The notes beneath the pieces are model-generated. The model searched no databases. It was not told the DNA's origin and saw nothing but the letters and a program-made list of their open reading frames with translations. Both the position numbers and the translations under genes were made by a program. Shown here piece after piece: positions 47,223 through 59,488 of a DNA stretch of 64,000 nucleotides. Numbering within the stretch: position 1 is the stretch's first letter; each line of letters starts with the position of its first letter. The stretch is from NCBI GenBank assembly GCA_009193035.1, contig SWDT01000260.1:25165-89164 (forward strand), read 5' to 3'. This DNA comes from Halicephalobus mephisto (Eukaryota > Nematoda > Chromadorea > Rhabditida > Panagrolaimidae).

Positions 47223-48957
47223 TTACTCTGTTGCGTAATCATCAGATATGTTCGCATCAGCAAACCTCTGACGTCTATGAAATTCACCGACAGAGTCCAC
47301 CACCAAACCTTGAAGCAGAGGCCAGAACGATGCATTCCATTGAGATTCCCAATCTATTTGTCCATCCTTGATAATTTGCTTCCTCAGATTTTCCAACCCC
47401 TGAAAAGTGAAATTATTAAAAATTAGATTATGATAGAGAAATAAATGTCATTACAAAACTGTCTCGACAAGAATTTTATGGAATCCTTGGAGAAAGGAAT
47501 TTTCATAAAATGTTTTTGTTTTATAATGGATTTTGGAAGATTCTAGAAGCTTCCACAGAAGCCTAATCTTATAAATAAAATATCGGAAAACAAACCGATG
47601 ATTTTTCTGGAAATCCTGAAGCTAAATCGATTAGATGATGATAGAGTTCCACAGAAGTATCAAAGGTCATTCCGTTTCTTGCTTTGACAAGTTCACCAAT
47701 GGCTGGAAAATTCTTGGCGAGGACGGGTACTTTACACCCAAGCATATCGACGACTTTCATAGGCAAATCTAATCCAGAAGTAGAAGCGTGGAGGGACACT
47801 CCTAGATCAGCACATGCAAGCATCTTCGGATAATCCTCCGCAGCCAACCATGGAGTGATGATTGTCACATGGTTCCACTTTCTGGCCCGGATCTCTTCAA
47901 GATAACGTTCCTTCAGTGGTCCTTTACCAGTGATCACCACAAATAAATCTGGAAGTTCTCTTTTGCTTCTGACGGCATTGGCAGTGTCGTACTTCCGTAG
48001 AGCTTCAAGGAGAATGCCGAAGTCTTCATCTTCAGTCCAGCTGGTCGAAGAAATCAGCAACAACGGTCGGTTGGGACGCAAGTGACAAGAGCCATCCGTG
48101 TTCCTATAGGAAAACAACGTAGATTCCTCAATTTCACCAAGATCGTATTTGAAAACAGAATAGGGTTCTTTGGGGAGATATTTGGAGAACTCTGGCACAT
48201 CACGAAGATAATAATAGAAGGAGTGCTTCTTCTCCTCGTTGTATGAGAGAATATTCCAAAGTTGTGGTCGATCATAATGGGTAACTGCTTTAATATCCCA
48301 TCTCTGCCGAAGGTCATCTCTCATCGAATTGGACACACACAGATTCCATCGAGCTAATCGACCAAAATAGCCCTCATACCAAGATATAAAATTAGCAATG
48401 AAGGTCAAGAGAGGTCGAAGATTACTCCTATGCTTAGGGTCATTCAATCGGTAATTATATCGAAGCATTGAGCATGTATAATTATGCCAATCAATAACAA
48501 ACTTTCCCCGTTTGAAAACAGCAGCCTGAAAACTGACTACTACAAGCACCAGAGAAAAGTGAACATACCAGCCAAGCAAAGAACATCGTTGGGACTCCTG
48601 GAGGGTTCTGGATCATAACCATGGATGTTGTGAACTTTGTCATGAACAAAAGAGTGAATGGGACAACTAAACACAGCCAAATCAGCTTGCATAATAAAGA
48701 GAATATTGAAGGCAAGGCATTCAGGAAGGCAGGCGGAGATGGAATTCGAACAATTCTGAAAGAAAAAGTACAAACGCCAATGTCTACTGTAGGTCTTACG
48801 AGATCAATGGATGCGAAGCAATCTTCTCATGAGGTCGTGAATCCACGTATCCCACCAGTTGAACTGGAATGTCCTTGTTCGCAAGGGATAAAGCATGATA
48901 GCATATCCGAGGTGAATGCCCAATATCTCCAAGGACTACGACGATCGCATGATCCAT
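47223..48957 (-). CDS. ALG1 beta-1,4-mannosyltransferase (dolichol pathway)
   Basis: GT33 enzyme that adds the first mannose to GlcNAc2-PP-dolichol on the cytosolic ER face, starting the N-glycan core. Exons: 48957 to about 48813, about 48761-48570, about 48525-47597 and 47399-47223. Introns are short except the last, which is repeat-bearing. Recognised blocks are AIVVVLGDIGHSPRICYHAL, VQLVGY, IVRIPSPP, MIQNPPGVPTMFFAWL, GKFVIDWHNY, CVSNSMRDDL, LLISSTSWTEDEDF, VITGKGPLKE, WLAAEDYPKMLACADLGVSLH, SGLDLPMKVVDMLGC and PVLAKNFPAIGELV. The N-terminal membrane anchor seen in vertebrate ALG1 is not encoded from this ATG. An upstream in-frame exon starting at 49103 would add about 22 residues but still no anchor. 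An internal hydrophobic segment (SLLCKLIWLCLVVPFTLLF) remains. The gene is divergent from ISCU. Confidence 0.93.
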
Positions 48958-49226
48958 ATTGGTCCTACCCAAATCACTGGAATAAAATCTAAATTAATAT
49001 ATGAAACCGTAAAACAAAAGTCAATTTCATAACCTCCAACGAAACGAGCATTTCATTACCAGGAAATTCCATTCCGAATTTCAGCATTGCCAAACAAGCT
49101 CATTCTCTCTTCTTTCGTGGCGAGATCTCTGGCCAACGCTTTTTTTCACTTGTGTTTCATAACCTGTTTCTTAAAGTTGCTTTTGGTTTTTTTGTGAAAT
49201 TTTATGTAATATTCTGAATTTTTAAG
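48958..49226. promoter_or_regulatory. Divergent promoter of ALG1 and ISCU
   Basis: At most 269 bases separate the two start codons, or about 123 if ALG1 begins at 49103. Both genes are constitutively required, so a shared bidirectional promoter is inferred. No specific box was recognised. Confidence 0.5.
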
Positions 49227-49738
49227 ATGGCTAATCGTTCAATCGCTCTCTCTAAGCTGATTCGTTCAGCAGCAACCGCTGCTCCTCAGGTTCAGACTGC
49301 TGCTTATCACAAGAACGTTATTGATCACTATGAAAACCCCCGTAACGTTGGATCGCTCGATAAGAATGATCCTACCGTTGGAACTGGTATTGTCGGAGCT
49401 CCTGCTTGCGGCGATGTCATGAAACTTCAAATTAAAGTAAGTATTCATTGTTTTTAATCAAATCGATATATCAACACGGATTATAGGTTGATGAGAGTGG
49501 CAGGATTGTGGATGCCAAATTTAAGACTTTTGGATGTGGTTCCGCTATTGCCAGCTCCTCCCTTGCTACCGAATGGATCAAGGGAAAACACACTGACTGG
49601 GCAAACAAGGTGAAAAATGAAGATATTGCCAAGGAACTGTCCCTCCCACCCGTGAAGCTTCATTGCTCCATGCTGGCTCAAGATGCTATTCAAGCTGCTC
49701 TCAAGGATTACCAGAAGAAACAACAAGAGAGCAAGTGA
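49227..49738 (+). CDS. iscu-1: Iron-sulfur cluster assembly scaffold ISCU
   Basis: Mitochondrial scaffold on which NFS1, frataxin and ferredoxin assemble [2Fe-2S] clusters before hand-off by HSPA9/HSC20. Two exons (49227-49437 and about 49487-49738) encode about 155 residues. The N-terminus is a mitochondrial transit-like sequence (MANRSIALSKLIRSAATAA), followed by YHKNVIDHYENPRNVGSLDK. The three cluster-binding cysteines are present in GAPACGD, TFGCGSAIASSS and LHCSMLAQDAI. The LPPVK motif recognised by the HSC20/HSPA9 chaperones is also intact. It ends with TGA at 49738, 108 bases from the stop of the convergent LACTB gene. Confidence 0.97.
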
Positions 49739-49846
49739 ACTTAGGAGTAAATTGCCTCGGTCAGATGAACTGGTATATTTGTATCATAGTCTAAATACTA
49801 GTGTTATGACATTATTTAGTTGAATGAAGTTTATTCTACACAAAAA

Positions 49847-51190
49847 TTACAGTTTCTTTAGATCATCAGAGAATATTTCACTTATTTCAAGGGCCAATTC
49901 GACGATTCCCTTACCCGAGTTCTGCTTGTTCGCTAAGACTGCAACACACGTTCCGGTCGGCTTCCCATTTTTCCGTAGAGAGTCACCCGTAGGACGAACT
50001 AGAAGGACAGAAGATGCTCCAACGGCTCCTCCAGTGTGGAAGTAGAGACCACTTCTATTAGGCCCAGCACCCCCGACTTCATCTATCGTCGGCAGAGTCA
50101 CCCAGCCCCATCCATATTCGTCCCTTGTCTTTTCGCCTGATTTAATTTCACGACTCCAAAGTTTCTTCATTGTCTCATGTTGAAGCAGGGGTCGAGGTAC
50201 AGCATCTGGAGGAGCTTGGTAACTGTAGATTAAAGCATTACCGAACGTCAGAAGGTCAGATACATTGCTGAGGATTCCACCGCCAGTCCATTTGTAAGAA
50301 GAGTTCACTTCTGGAACATTTTGGAGCTTCCCATGTGAGTCGACGTTGTAGTATCGACTTCGATTCGGGACAATATCAAGGGTTCTATCCAATCGAGTAT
50401 TATTCATGCCCAGCTGAGTCGTCAATTCATTCAGCAAGGTCTCGAACTTCTTGTCTGCTGCTTTCTCCAAAGCGGCACATAGCAATGTATATCCGAACGT
50501 GGTGTAGACGAACTTTGATCCTGGTTTCGCTTCTAAGTCATCATCTTTGAAAATCTCCAACGCAGAAAGGGAATCTTTGAACTCCTTATTCAAATAGTAT
50601 TCTTGATCGGCATTGTTATTCTTTTTCGAATCTTTTTCGCCATTAGGTTTGTTCTCAAGGGCCAAAGTGTCAACCTGGAAATTGGTAATTATTTTTTATA
50701 TGAATTTTGCAAAACAAACGGTTTTATAATGTCTAATACCACTTGTATGAGCTAATAAATGACGACAAGTGATATCCACCTCCTTTCCTTCGAACTTCTT
50801 CTTTGGGAAACTCGGTACATACTTCTGAACTGGAGCGTCGACATCGAACTTTCCTTCCTCCACAAGTCGAGCGATAATCACGGCAGTGATGGACTTGCTG
50901 ATACTGGCGATTCTCATCACACTATGCCCTGTACAAGGAACGACTTGCTCGACATCTGAAAGCCCGACTCCAGCTCTCCAGATAGCTTTTCCATTGACAG
51001 TGACACCGACGGAGACCCCAGGGACTCCATTCAGCATCATATATCTATAAATGGCCTTCTTCGCTCTGTTGACTTTCTCATTGAAAGATTCTTCGTAGTT
51101 CAGATATGCCGGATTATCCCATTTCGTCGAGGAATGCAAGTAGGATATCGGGGCAGCGGCAGCGAGACAAACTCTAGACCAATGACCCAT
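49847..51190 (-). CDS. Serine beta-lactamase-like protein LACTB
   Basis: Homologue of mitochondrial LACTB, a penicillin-binding-protein/class C beta-lactamase-fold serine protease that forms filaments in the intermembrane space. It is a domesticated animal protein and not an antibiotic-resistance gene. Two exons, 51190 to about 50727 and about 50674-49847, give about 430 residues. Catalytic motifs: SxxK as SISK in RIASISKSITAVIIARL, the Tyr motif within FVYTTFGYTLL, and HTGG in place of KTG near the C-terminus. Other family blocks are NGVPGVSVGVTVNGKAIWRAG, HLLAHTSGIRHY, YKWTGGGILSNVSDLLTFGNAL and YGWGWVTL. The region between the exons is charged (EKDSKKNNNADQEYYLNKEF), like the LACTB insertion. 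The N-terminus is Ala-rich and could be a targeting signal. The preceding gene's stop is only 115 bases upstream on the same strand. Confidence 0.93.
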
Positions 51191-51305
51191 ATCTAAACAC
51201 AGAAATAAGTTAAATTACATGTGGTTAATATGAAAAATTAATTGGAATTCATCCTGCTGTTTTCGAAATCTAAGATCGTGATATAAAGATTTATTGACTT
51301 TGTTT

Positions 51306-51807
51306 CTATCGCGAAGCCAATTCTTCAATGAGAGAAAATGCGTTCTTAACTTCATGACACAGCCCATCGGCTGCTTCTCCAATAGCAGATTGGAACAAAT
51401 AACAACACTGAGTATTTCCGGATGGTTGAACAAGAATGACGACGTTGTAATTGCCAAACCCATCATTATAAGAAACGACTTGGATAACTTTATGAAGAGC
51501 AACCCGATCAATAATCTTCTTATCTTTCTTAGAAGTGATTTTTATATCATGATGTGAAATATTCACTACTACTAGAGAAGCTTTCTTTGAGTTCTTTGCC
51601 AAATGACCTGAAAATTTCATATGAACAAAAATAAAATGAAAAAACCAAACCTGAAAGTTGAGCACACTCGATGTTATCGATTATCCTCTCTTCTGTCGAT
51701 CTGACAACCTCACCTTCTGCCAAGCTTTTAGGAATTATTGGAGGGATTTCCAGTAATCCAAGAAAGTACATCAAATGAGGATCATCGGAGGTTTTCACGT
51801 GATCCAT
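51306..51807 (-). CDS. PTB-domain protein, ICAP1/CCM2-like
   Basis: About 150-residue protein in two exons (51807 to about 51651 and about 51607-51306), joined by a 44-base intron. It looks like a lone phosphotyrosine-binding (PTB/PID) fold: a first strand LMYFLGLLEIPP, a middle block LVVVNISHHDIKITSKKDKK, then RVALHKVIQVVSYNDG...NVVILVQPSG, CYLFQSA and a C-terminal helix DGLCHEVKNAFSLIEEL. The R-x-A-L-H/Y..I..V..YDDG arrangement is close to that of integrin-binding ICAP1 (ITGB1BP1) and CCM2. Those proteins bind NPxY tails of integrins or KRIT1, so a role in adhesion/KRIT1 signalling is inferred. It is shorter than human ICAP1 at the N-terminus. It sits 151 bases after the Armadillo gene and 115 bases before LACTB, all on the minus strand. 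Confidence 0.7.
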
Positions 51808-51958
51808 ATCTGGTCACTCGAATTATTTCCAAAAAGAAAGGGTGTGTCTCCAGAGACAAATCAATAAAACCATGTGTGAAAATAAAGCATTTTATTAAAA
51901 TACCGGTGTTTGCAGTCAAAAATAAAATGTAAGTGAAATTACATTTGGAATTTAAAAA

Positions 51959-54236
51959 TTAGTTAATCAATCTATTCAAACTGGCACAAGAAGTCCTCAT
52001 CGGGGCGATTTGTCTCAGGATCTCCAGTAAACGTTCGCTCTTGTTTGCGATCTCCAGGTTCTTGGATGATGTCAATTCCCTAATCTTGTTCTCCAATTCT
52101 GCTTTTCCTTTCGTACCATAAAGTGAGTGGTAAAGTGTGTAGTTGGAATTTCTAAATGGATCTTGATTGAGTGGAGCGATTTGGTCGTAATGGATGCTTA
52201 GAGCTTCCACAGCAGAACTCATACACAGAATCCACGTGATTGCCCTCATCAGAATGTCTTCTTTGTCTGTATCAAAGATAGAAAGCAATCCAGTAACAGC
52301 TTTGGCTGCAAGAATATTTGGAACAATATCAGGACAACAGCTGAGGTTGACTAGTAGTCTGAGGGAGTGGAGGTTGACTTCTCCCTTGACCCAAAGCTTA
52401 TTTAAGCAATGAGGAATAGCCGGGAGGAATATTGGGATTTGTGAAGGAGTGATGTTCAGGGAAAGGTTAGTTAGTCCTTGAAGGGCAACCACACACTCCA
52501 GGTCGACACTTGAATCCATCCTCCGGATTATAAACGGGATAGCTCTTTTCAAAACAGATTCATTAGCTACATCTACTGCCATGTTAGCTATGCACTGGAG
52601 AAGCATCACCCTACAGGATTTCGGCCAGTTTTGATCCTTATCACAGAAAAGGTCTACGATTCGTCTGACAACTCCGAAATCCCTCAAGAGCACCTGAAAA
52701 CCAGATTTTGCTCGATTAATTACAAACAAGCTTGTAAACTCAGGGAAGCAGAAAACTCGTCATTTTTGTGCTTCCCTTGACCTGAATGCCTATGAGTCGC
52801 AAATAGTTGTCCCAGACTAAAGCTTTCGCAATTTTCTCCACTTGGGCTTTTCAAAGTTATTGTTCATAGTTGTCGAAAACGAAAAAGGAGGAAAATTGGG
52901 CTTTTTGAGAGAATCAATATGAGTTTTTCCAGAAAACTGACTTGATTAGAGGCAAAAGCCGTCGAATTGGATATTACTGTCAGCAATGGAAGCCACAACT
53001 CATGACTTGTATCCAGGTACTGTAGGGCAGTCACAAGTTGACGAACATCCGAAGGTGATAGGAATTTCTGGAGATGGTAAAGACGATTAATAAGGGATTT
53101 CAGCTGCTCTGTCGCCGCAAATTCCGAAGCCGGATTTACTGTAATTCTCCATTGCTGGGATGCTTCGTCATCTGGATCTTTCTGGGGCAGGCTCTGGAAA
53201 ATCCCAAAGTAGTATTGTCAATTGAATTTTTCCATTGATGGACTTCGCAAATTCAATGATTTAGGGAAGCTATTCGGGAACATTTCATCAAGTTCAATAA
53301 AATTAATGCAATTTGCTTTGGGACAGAAAACAAATTAAAAGCAAGGCGACCGATTCGTTTGTTGAATTTTATTTTCGGATGGAACTTATCTCGAAATTGG
53401 AATCGTCTTTTCTATATTGGATATTCAGATTCAATGAGAAATTCAAATAACCCAAAACGGCAAAGGGAAAAACGGAAATTAAATTTCATCTAACCCAAAA
53501 CATTCGGCTAAACTGGGTTTTCCTGAATTCCAGAAAGCCATATATCGGTTTAAACAGCACATACCTGGAATTTGCCGTATCGAGAAGAGGCAATCTCGAC
53601 GACGAAAGAAGACTGTTGTTGACCCATCAATGCATTAGAAAAGCCTGAAATCGTATCATTATAAAAGTTAGAAATGGGATTGTTACGAAATCTTTTCAAC
53701 ACGAACTCCAGTACTTTCTGAAACTTTTCAGGATTCCCAGATTTCAAAAGACTTGGAAAGTTTCTATTGGACTCCAGGATGTTCCAGAAATTCCTGTAAG
53801 ATTCCAGAGGATTCCGGAAGTTTCCATAAAATCTCCAAAAGTTCCTAAAGTTTTCATTAGATTATGAAAACTTCTGTAGAATCCTAGAACTTTCGACGGA
53901 ATTCTAGGGAATTTACAAAAGTTTCAGAAAATTCTGAGATTTTAGAAAGTTCCACATCCCCAAAGGTTCAAAAATCTTTTTCTATATTCTAGGACATTCT
54001 AATAATGTAAAAGTTAGGAACATGAATATTAAAGTCACAAGGAAAAAGTAATTTCTACGATGGCAAATAATGTGCAAAAGAGTGTCCCAGTTGTCAGAGA
54101 TGAATTCTCGGGCAGAATCCCGCGACACGCCCTCCCCTTTGGAACCAAGACCCAATAAAAGTATCCTGTCTCCATCGGGGATTCCCAACCTTGTAAGGAC
54201 AAAGAACTCGAGATTCTGGGTGAATCTTAAGCTCAT
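51959..54236 (-). CDS. Armadillo-repeat protein of ARMC10/ARMCX type
   Basis: Four supported C-terminal exons on the minus strand (about 53645-53575, 53195-52947 and 52694-51959 as the main blocks) encode Armadillo/ARM-like helical repeats: LRDFGVVRRIVDLF, VMLLQCIANMAVD, DLECVVALQGLTNLSLNI, NLHSLRLLVNLSCCPDIV and RAITWILCMSSAV. The order and the short repeats resemble the ARMC10/ARMCX/GASP family, some of which sit on the mitochondrial outer membrane and affect mitochondrial movement. The 5' end is uncertain. An open frame at 54236-53982 has a possible single membrane helix (FLVTLIFMFLTFTLL) and could be the first exon, but its donor would be weak (T|GTCC). The intron between carries TTCnnGAA repeats (53750-53960). 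It ends with TAA at 51959 and is first in a tight same-strand group of three genes. Confidence 0.68.
53750..53960. repeat. TTCnnGAA-type repeat in Armadillo-gene intron
   Basis: Degenerate copies such as TGTTCCAGAAATTCC and GATTCCGGAAG fill this intron. Same family as the transporter-intron arrays. Confidence 0.5.
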
Positions 54237-55590
54237 AAAAAATAAACTAAGAGCAACATGTTCAAAAAGTTGTTAGACTATGGCTTGGTTCCAAATAGGG
54301 CCAGTTCTTAACTGGTCTCCTCTCTACCGACGGACAGACTCGAGAAGTAGTAGCCATGGGCACAAAATGAAGAACTATGTGCCGGGATGCATAACCAAGT
54401 GTCCCTGGAACTGAGCTCAGCTTTCGTGAACTCAGCTGCAGTATATCGATTGCGCGAAACAAATCCCTTACAAAACAAAGAAACTTTTTGAACAAAGAAA
54501 TACATAAACTTACTCAACTTTAGAAATCTCTTCACCCTTGTCAAGTGTGAAACCTTAAGTAGCTGAATTTATAATAAAAGTTGTCAGTTTCACACCTGTG
54601 AAGTGAGTTTCGAGCCAATTCGAATTATAAAACCAAAAAATTCGAATCAATTTCGAAGGCACTCAAGTTCGAAAATCTAAGGTTCAAATAAGCTCGATTT
54701 TATCAAAAGGGTATTTGGGTTCCATGTCCAGTCTGATAACGACGGTCCCGAAACGAAGGATTGAGAAAAAGAGGGAATTCCCATGATTAACGAAAGATAG
54801 CGCCAAAATTATTGTTCGTTTCTACGCTATCACTATTTATCTGGATTTTGTAACTCTCATTCACTTCAGTTTCATTCAGTATTAAAGACTTGATATGTAA
54901 ATCGAATTCAAACCAGTTAGAAATTCGTAAACTTTTAAAAACCAACAACTGATAAATAATAGCATTTGAGATAGTGTAAGAAGAAAGTACTTCACACCTT
55001 GAAAAGATAGAGCGAGAGTATATTTATTGTAGTGAATTACATACATAGAAGTGAAAGAGATTTCTTCATCAGGAAGTAGGCGTGAAAGATGGGATTTAAT
55101 CCCTCTAACGGCCTGCATAAAACTTTAGACGCTGCCCCGTAAAGTTAGACCAACGGACTTGAATCTGAATTTCTCTTGTCTTGTTTTAATTACTGTAGGG
55201 AAGAGAAAAAGAGTACCCGGGAATTACTAATATACTAGGAATGCCCTATAAACAACCTCTTTTATGACACAGTCAATGTAGTAGAAACCTAAAATCTACT
55301 TCCGTAAAGAAATTTTCCATCAAAAAAGACATTTGCTTTATTATATATTCAATATAATAGCAATCTATAGTCTCTACTTTAATGAAACCTTCCATCACGA
55401 GAGACACTCCTTTTATTACCAAGACGTAAACAGTGAGGTCCCATGTCGATGAATTGACTTCATTGTCATCCATAAAATTTTCAATCATGAGTCAGAAGGT
55501 TAGGAAATTTTAAAATATTTTATTTCAGCTTTACATTGAAAATTGAACGAGATTACTGTAATTTTACCGGTAAACAACTAGTGGCAAGGA
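54237..55590. other. Intergenic between Armadillo gene and Bicaudal-C
   Basis: About 1.35 kb containing the Armadillo-gene promoter and the 3' UTR of Bicaudal-C. Open frames at 54262-54544 overlap in two frames without family features, though an upstream exon of the Armadillo gene could lie there. Confidence 0.45.
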
Positions 55591-58500
55591 TTAAATGGAA
55601 TAACCGTGTTTGCGAGCAGAATCACGGAGTTCTGAAATCATATTTTACTGGCAAAAGTAATTGGAAACCTACTTAAAATGGCATTGAATATTTTCTTCCG
55701 AGCCCCCATGGTTGAAACCCCGATGTCCTTCAGATTCTGCTCATCAAGAAGTAAGAAGGCCTGCATATCGACTTCCTGGTCCCGGAACTGAGGGAGGTAC
55801 TCACTACATCCCAGCTGAGAGAGAACCATTGCTGGGTCCACGAAGATCTCGATGTCCCAGGAGATGTCGTTGTTGAGGCTTGAAGGGGTGGACTCGAAGA
55901 CACCTGCAGAAGCTGCAAAGGTGGGTCTTTTGAAGATCGAAGGAAGAGGAAAATCCTTCGTTGTCTGGGAAGGTGATGAAAAATTCGAACTCAGACTCTG
56001 AGTGTAGTCACTAAGTTCTTCTTCTTCTCGAACAGATGCCAATCCTTTCCCTTTGTTGTCCACGGCAGTTCTCCCGGTCTTCATTTCCTTGCTTATGGAT
56101 GTAGTGGCTCCGAAACCGTATTCGGTGTTTTCTGGCTGTTCCCAGATTTGTTTCAATCCAAGTTTTAGTATGTCAGCTGGGAGAGAATTACTGAAACCGT
56201 AACCGGACCAAAGGTCAGTCGGCTGTCTGACGTCTGTGATTTCCTGAGTGTAGGTCGCCTGATTCGCTTTCAAGAGCATTTTCTCTCTATCCATTGCTAA
56301 CTGTCGTTCAAGACCTGGAGCTCTCCAAATTTCGCTAAAATCATCGTATTATTATAAATCTTAGAAATGCACTTTGGAACGAAATTGTCCCAGGAGTTTC
56401 TCAAACATTATTAAAAATCCACAAACTCTTGATTTGAAATAGTAATTATGAAAGTCTCCACCAAATTTCGAAAGATTCGGATTCAAAAAATCAAAATAAT
56501 AAGTTTCGGCAAAGTGAAGATCTTCCAAAATTTGAATTTTTTGAAAAATGAATGAATTTCAACTAGGATTTTCCGCTTATTGTAAAATTCACGAATGAAT
56601 AATCTTTTGAAATTATTTTAATACTAATTTCTATAATTTTCGAAGAATTTTTCAGAATTCTCTGATTTCAAATTTTAATCCCAAAAAATTTATTCGATTT
56701 TCGGACATTTTGAAATTTTTTATGAAATCCTTGATAGTTTTAAATTCTTTTCCTGAATTCTGAAATTTTAAAAAAGTTCCAGGAGTTTTCACTAAATTAT
56801 GGAATACTTTAAATATTTTCCTGAATTCCTGGAAGGTTCTAGGAGCTTTTACAACACTAGTCGTGTTCATTATAAAGTATAATTATTTAATTACTTACTT
56901 TTTGGATTTATCCGAAAGCGAACCCTTTGGAAGTTCTGGATCTCGGCTTTTACAGAGTTCCTAAATTATGGAAATTTGATCAAGAGTTCTCCAAACTATC
57001 TCACTAACTAGAAAGACCGGAGAACTTCGGTCAGAATGTAATGGTTCAAAACTATTAGGAATAGAGAAATTTTGATGATTTCGACATTCAGAGAAAAGCG
57101 GAAGGCAAGAAGAGGGTCGGGAATGTGTATCGATGTCCAGTATTGACTGGGAGGAAGGATTCCCTGGTTTCGGGGTCACTGAATCTTTGACTTTTCTAAA
57201 ATGGTATACGGTATTTCGTTAAACTAAAAATCTTCAAACTCGAGGAAATTCTGCATAAAGGCATATTCGTAAACGTGGATAGCTTCGCTTGGATCTGATT
57301 GAAGAAGCTGTTGTCTGGCTGCGTAGACGTTGCTTATATTGGCTTCGTAACTTCTGACCACAGTCAGCTGAATTCAAGAAGTCACACCCAATGAAAATCA
57401 AAAAAACAAACCAATTCACTTCCATTTCCGTTTGATTTCTTCTTTTCTCCAATATTTACGTTGTATTTCGTTTCGATCGTTCGTATATTTTGTCTGATTA
57501 GAGGTGCATCAGCCGGCTTCTCAAATTGAATCGAGACCGGAAGTAACCCCTGAAATTAACTTAATTGTTACTGTAGAAATCAAAACTGATTTACAGTCAG
57601 ATATCTTCGGGCAGCAAAGACCGACGGAGCCGCTCCCATGACAAGGATCGAACTCCCCTGCGGGCTAAACTGCATCTGGGTTTTTGTGTGGAAGGCGATC
57701 CATCGGATCGTGTTGAGACTGAAGAGTCCGTAATTCGGTTGAAGCAGTGTCGGTCGAAGGTCAAAACTGGAAAGACAAATGGCAGAATTCGTTGAATAAC
57801 CGATACTTGTCAGTAGATTCAGAAACTTGTTGATAGTGTTAGTTATCGCATCTTCGTTTTGAACAGAACCTTTGATCGTCAACTGGATTACAGAATTGAC
57901 AATGGATAGTTGGCATGAAAATTCAGAACAAGCTAATTTCCTTTGAAGGTCATTACAGTTGACCGAAATCTGAGGATTCACTTCGACGTTGATGTTCAGT
58001 GCGATCGGCGAAATCAACCTAAGTTTTGTTCGGGCTCGTTCCACTTGAGCAACACCTCCGGCAATAGATACCTGATTATTTTTTTCAACGTCATTGTGCT
58101 TGTTTGAATCAGGGAAATGAATATGACAGCTCGTTTCTCTCATGACATCTTGGGTGTTCTTTCCTCCTCTCCCGATGATATGAGAATGAGAAGTATGGCC
58201 AATCTCCATTTTGAGTGTGATTCTGTCTTTCTTGACCTTCAGCAACCCAGAAATAGCTTCTTTAGCTTTAGACACGTTCTCAGGAAAACCGACAATCTTT
58301 ACAAAAGGGTCCTTTTTGGTTTTCGCTCCAATTTTCAACTTTGATGGCCAGGAAATCCGAGTACCCGTTTCTTTTTCGATTGTTGGGAAGAATTGAAAAG
58401 CTGAAGGAAGTTTTTGATCATGACAGTTTCCTATAAAAGTAAATTATTCAGCAATTTTAATTTAAACGAACCTGTAATCATGGCCTCCAATTTTCTCCTG

Positions 58501-58628
58501 TCGATCTGGACTTTCTCTTCAATAAAACCCTCAGGCAATGCCTCTTCTTCAATGATAGGGATCTCCCGGTTATCCCCAGAGGACGTTGCAACTCTTTCAT
58601 ATTCATTGGAAGCCGATCCAGAGTGCAT
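55591..58628 (-). CDS. bcc-1: Bicaudal-C (KH and SAM domain RNA-binding protein)
   Basis: RNA-binding regulator that recruits CCR4-NOT to target mRNAs and self-assembles through its SAM domain. About eight exons join in frame from ATG 58628 to TAA 55591. The N-terminal KH region has VQIDRRKLEAMITG, GTRISWPSKLKIGAKTKKDPFVKI (quoted in part) and the GxxG loop of the second KH in HTSHSHIIGRGGKNTQDVM, then CHIHFPDSNKHN and NQVSIAGG. These match Bicc1 closely. A third KH-like region follows (57720-57600 and 57550-57430). The middle is acidic and Ser-rich (56334-55930). The C-terminal SAM domain has DPAMVLSQLGCSEYLPQFRDQEVDMQAFLLLDEQNLKDIGVSTMGARKKIFNAI (positions about 55850-55680, quoted only in part here). 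The intron 56898-56335 is large and AT-rich with TTCnnGAA repeats. A functional link to CNOT1, encoded 17 kb away, is expected from the family, not from the sequence. Confidence 0.93.
56740..56850. repeat. TTCnnGAA-type repeat in Bicaudal-C intron
   Basis: Two adjacent degenerate units (TTCCTGAATTCTGAAATTTT and TTCCTGAATTCCTGGAAGGTTC), again in a large intron. Confidence 0.45.
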
Positions 58629-59488
58629 TCAAGGATCTTCCCTGAAATTGATGTCAAAAATCTATCCTCGGATGAAAAATAAACTCAAGATTAATCGGGA
58701 ACAATTACATAAATAAAGATATCACACGAAACCATTTTCCGCGCAAAAGAAAAAATCGAAAAATGGGTGTTATTTGACGAACTAGGAAACGTCAGAAGCA
58801 AAAAAGATGGAGAGCATTTCCAGCTGCAGATCATGGATGATGACGGAATCAGCTCCTACTGGTCATTGGTCGAAAAATCATTAGTGTTTTGGAATATTCG
58901 AAACAACCTTTTAAGATTTTTTGGACTATATTGTGCGTAAGGGAAACACGAAAACTGAAGTAGTTTCATCAGGACAAATTTGTAGAGCCGCGTTTCCCCA
59001 TATTTCATTCTTCAGGGGCCGCACGTGTCAGTGCATCCCACAGATCATGATCGATCAATTTACCCTAGGTAATTTTCATCTCTTAATCAATCAAAATTCC
59101 CTTCATGATGGGTTTTCAAAATCCATTTGTAATACATGGATTAAAATTTCATTGCAAGGATAAAGGAAATACTATCTCAACGAAACTACATTCCATAATT
59201 GGGCAAGGGCGACTTCTGGTTTTATGATGGTGATTTATTAAGGAAATTAAAGCATCACAGTCAAACTAGATTCATTTCATTGAAATATATTAATCAATAC
59301 AGAAATGTTTTGAAATTCTGGTGAATTTTATTACTTTTAAACTTGTAATTCTATTATTCTATTTAAAATACAATTTCCCAGATTTCTAGATCTTGATAAT
59401 ATTCAATTCTTCAATAAATAGCAAGATTGATTCTCCAAATACTTCGGTGGAGTCTTTTTTCAAATACTAAACGATTTTACAATTATTT
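58629..59488. other. Intergenic upstream of Bicaudal-C
   Basis: About 0.86 kb. A plus-strand open frame at 58921-59163 shows no family features. An upstream exon of Bicaudal-C could exist but is not seen. The base composition becomes more AT-rich towards the Polinton relic. Confidence 0.4.

Noticed and set aside
54262..54544. Overlapping 77- and 78-codon frames upstream of the Armadillo gene
   Set aside because: Neither frame has a good donor joining it to the Armadillo exons; kept only as a possible undefined 5' exon.
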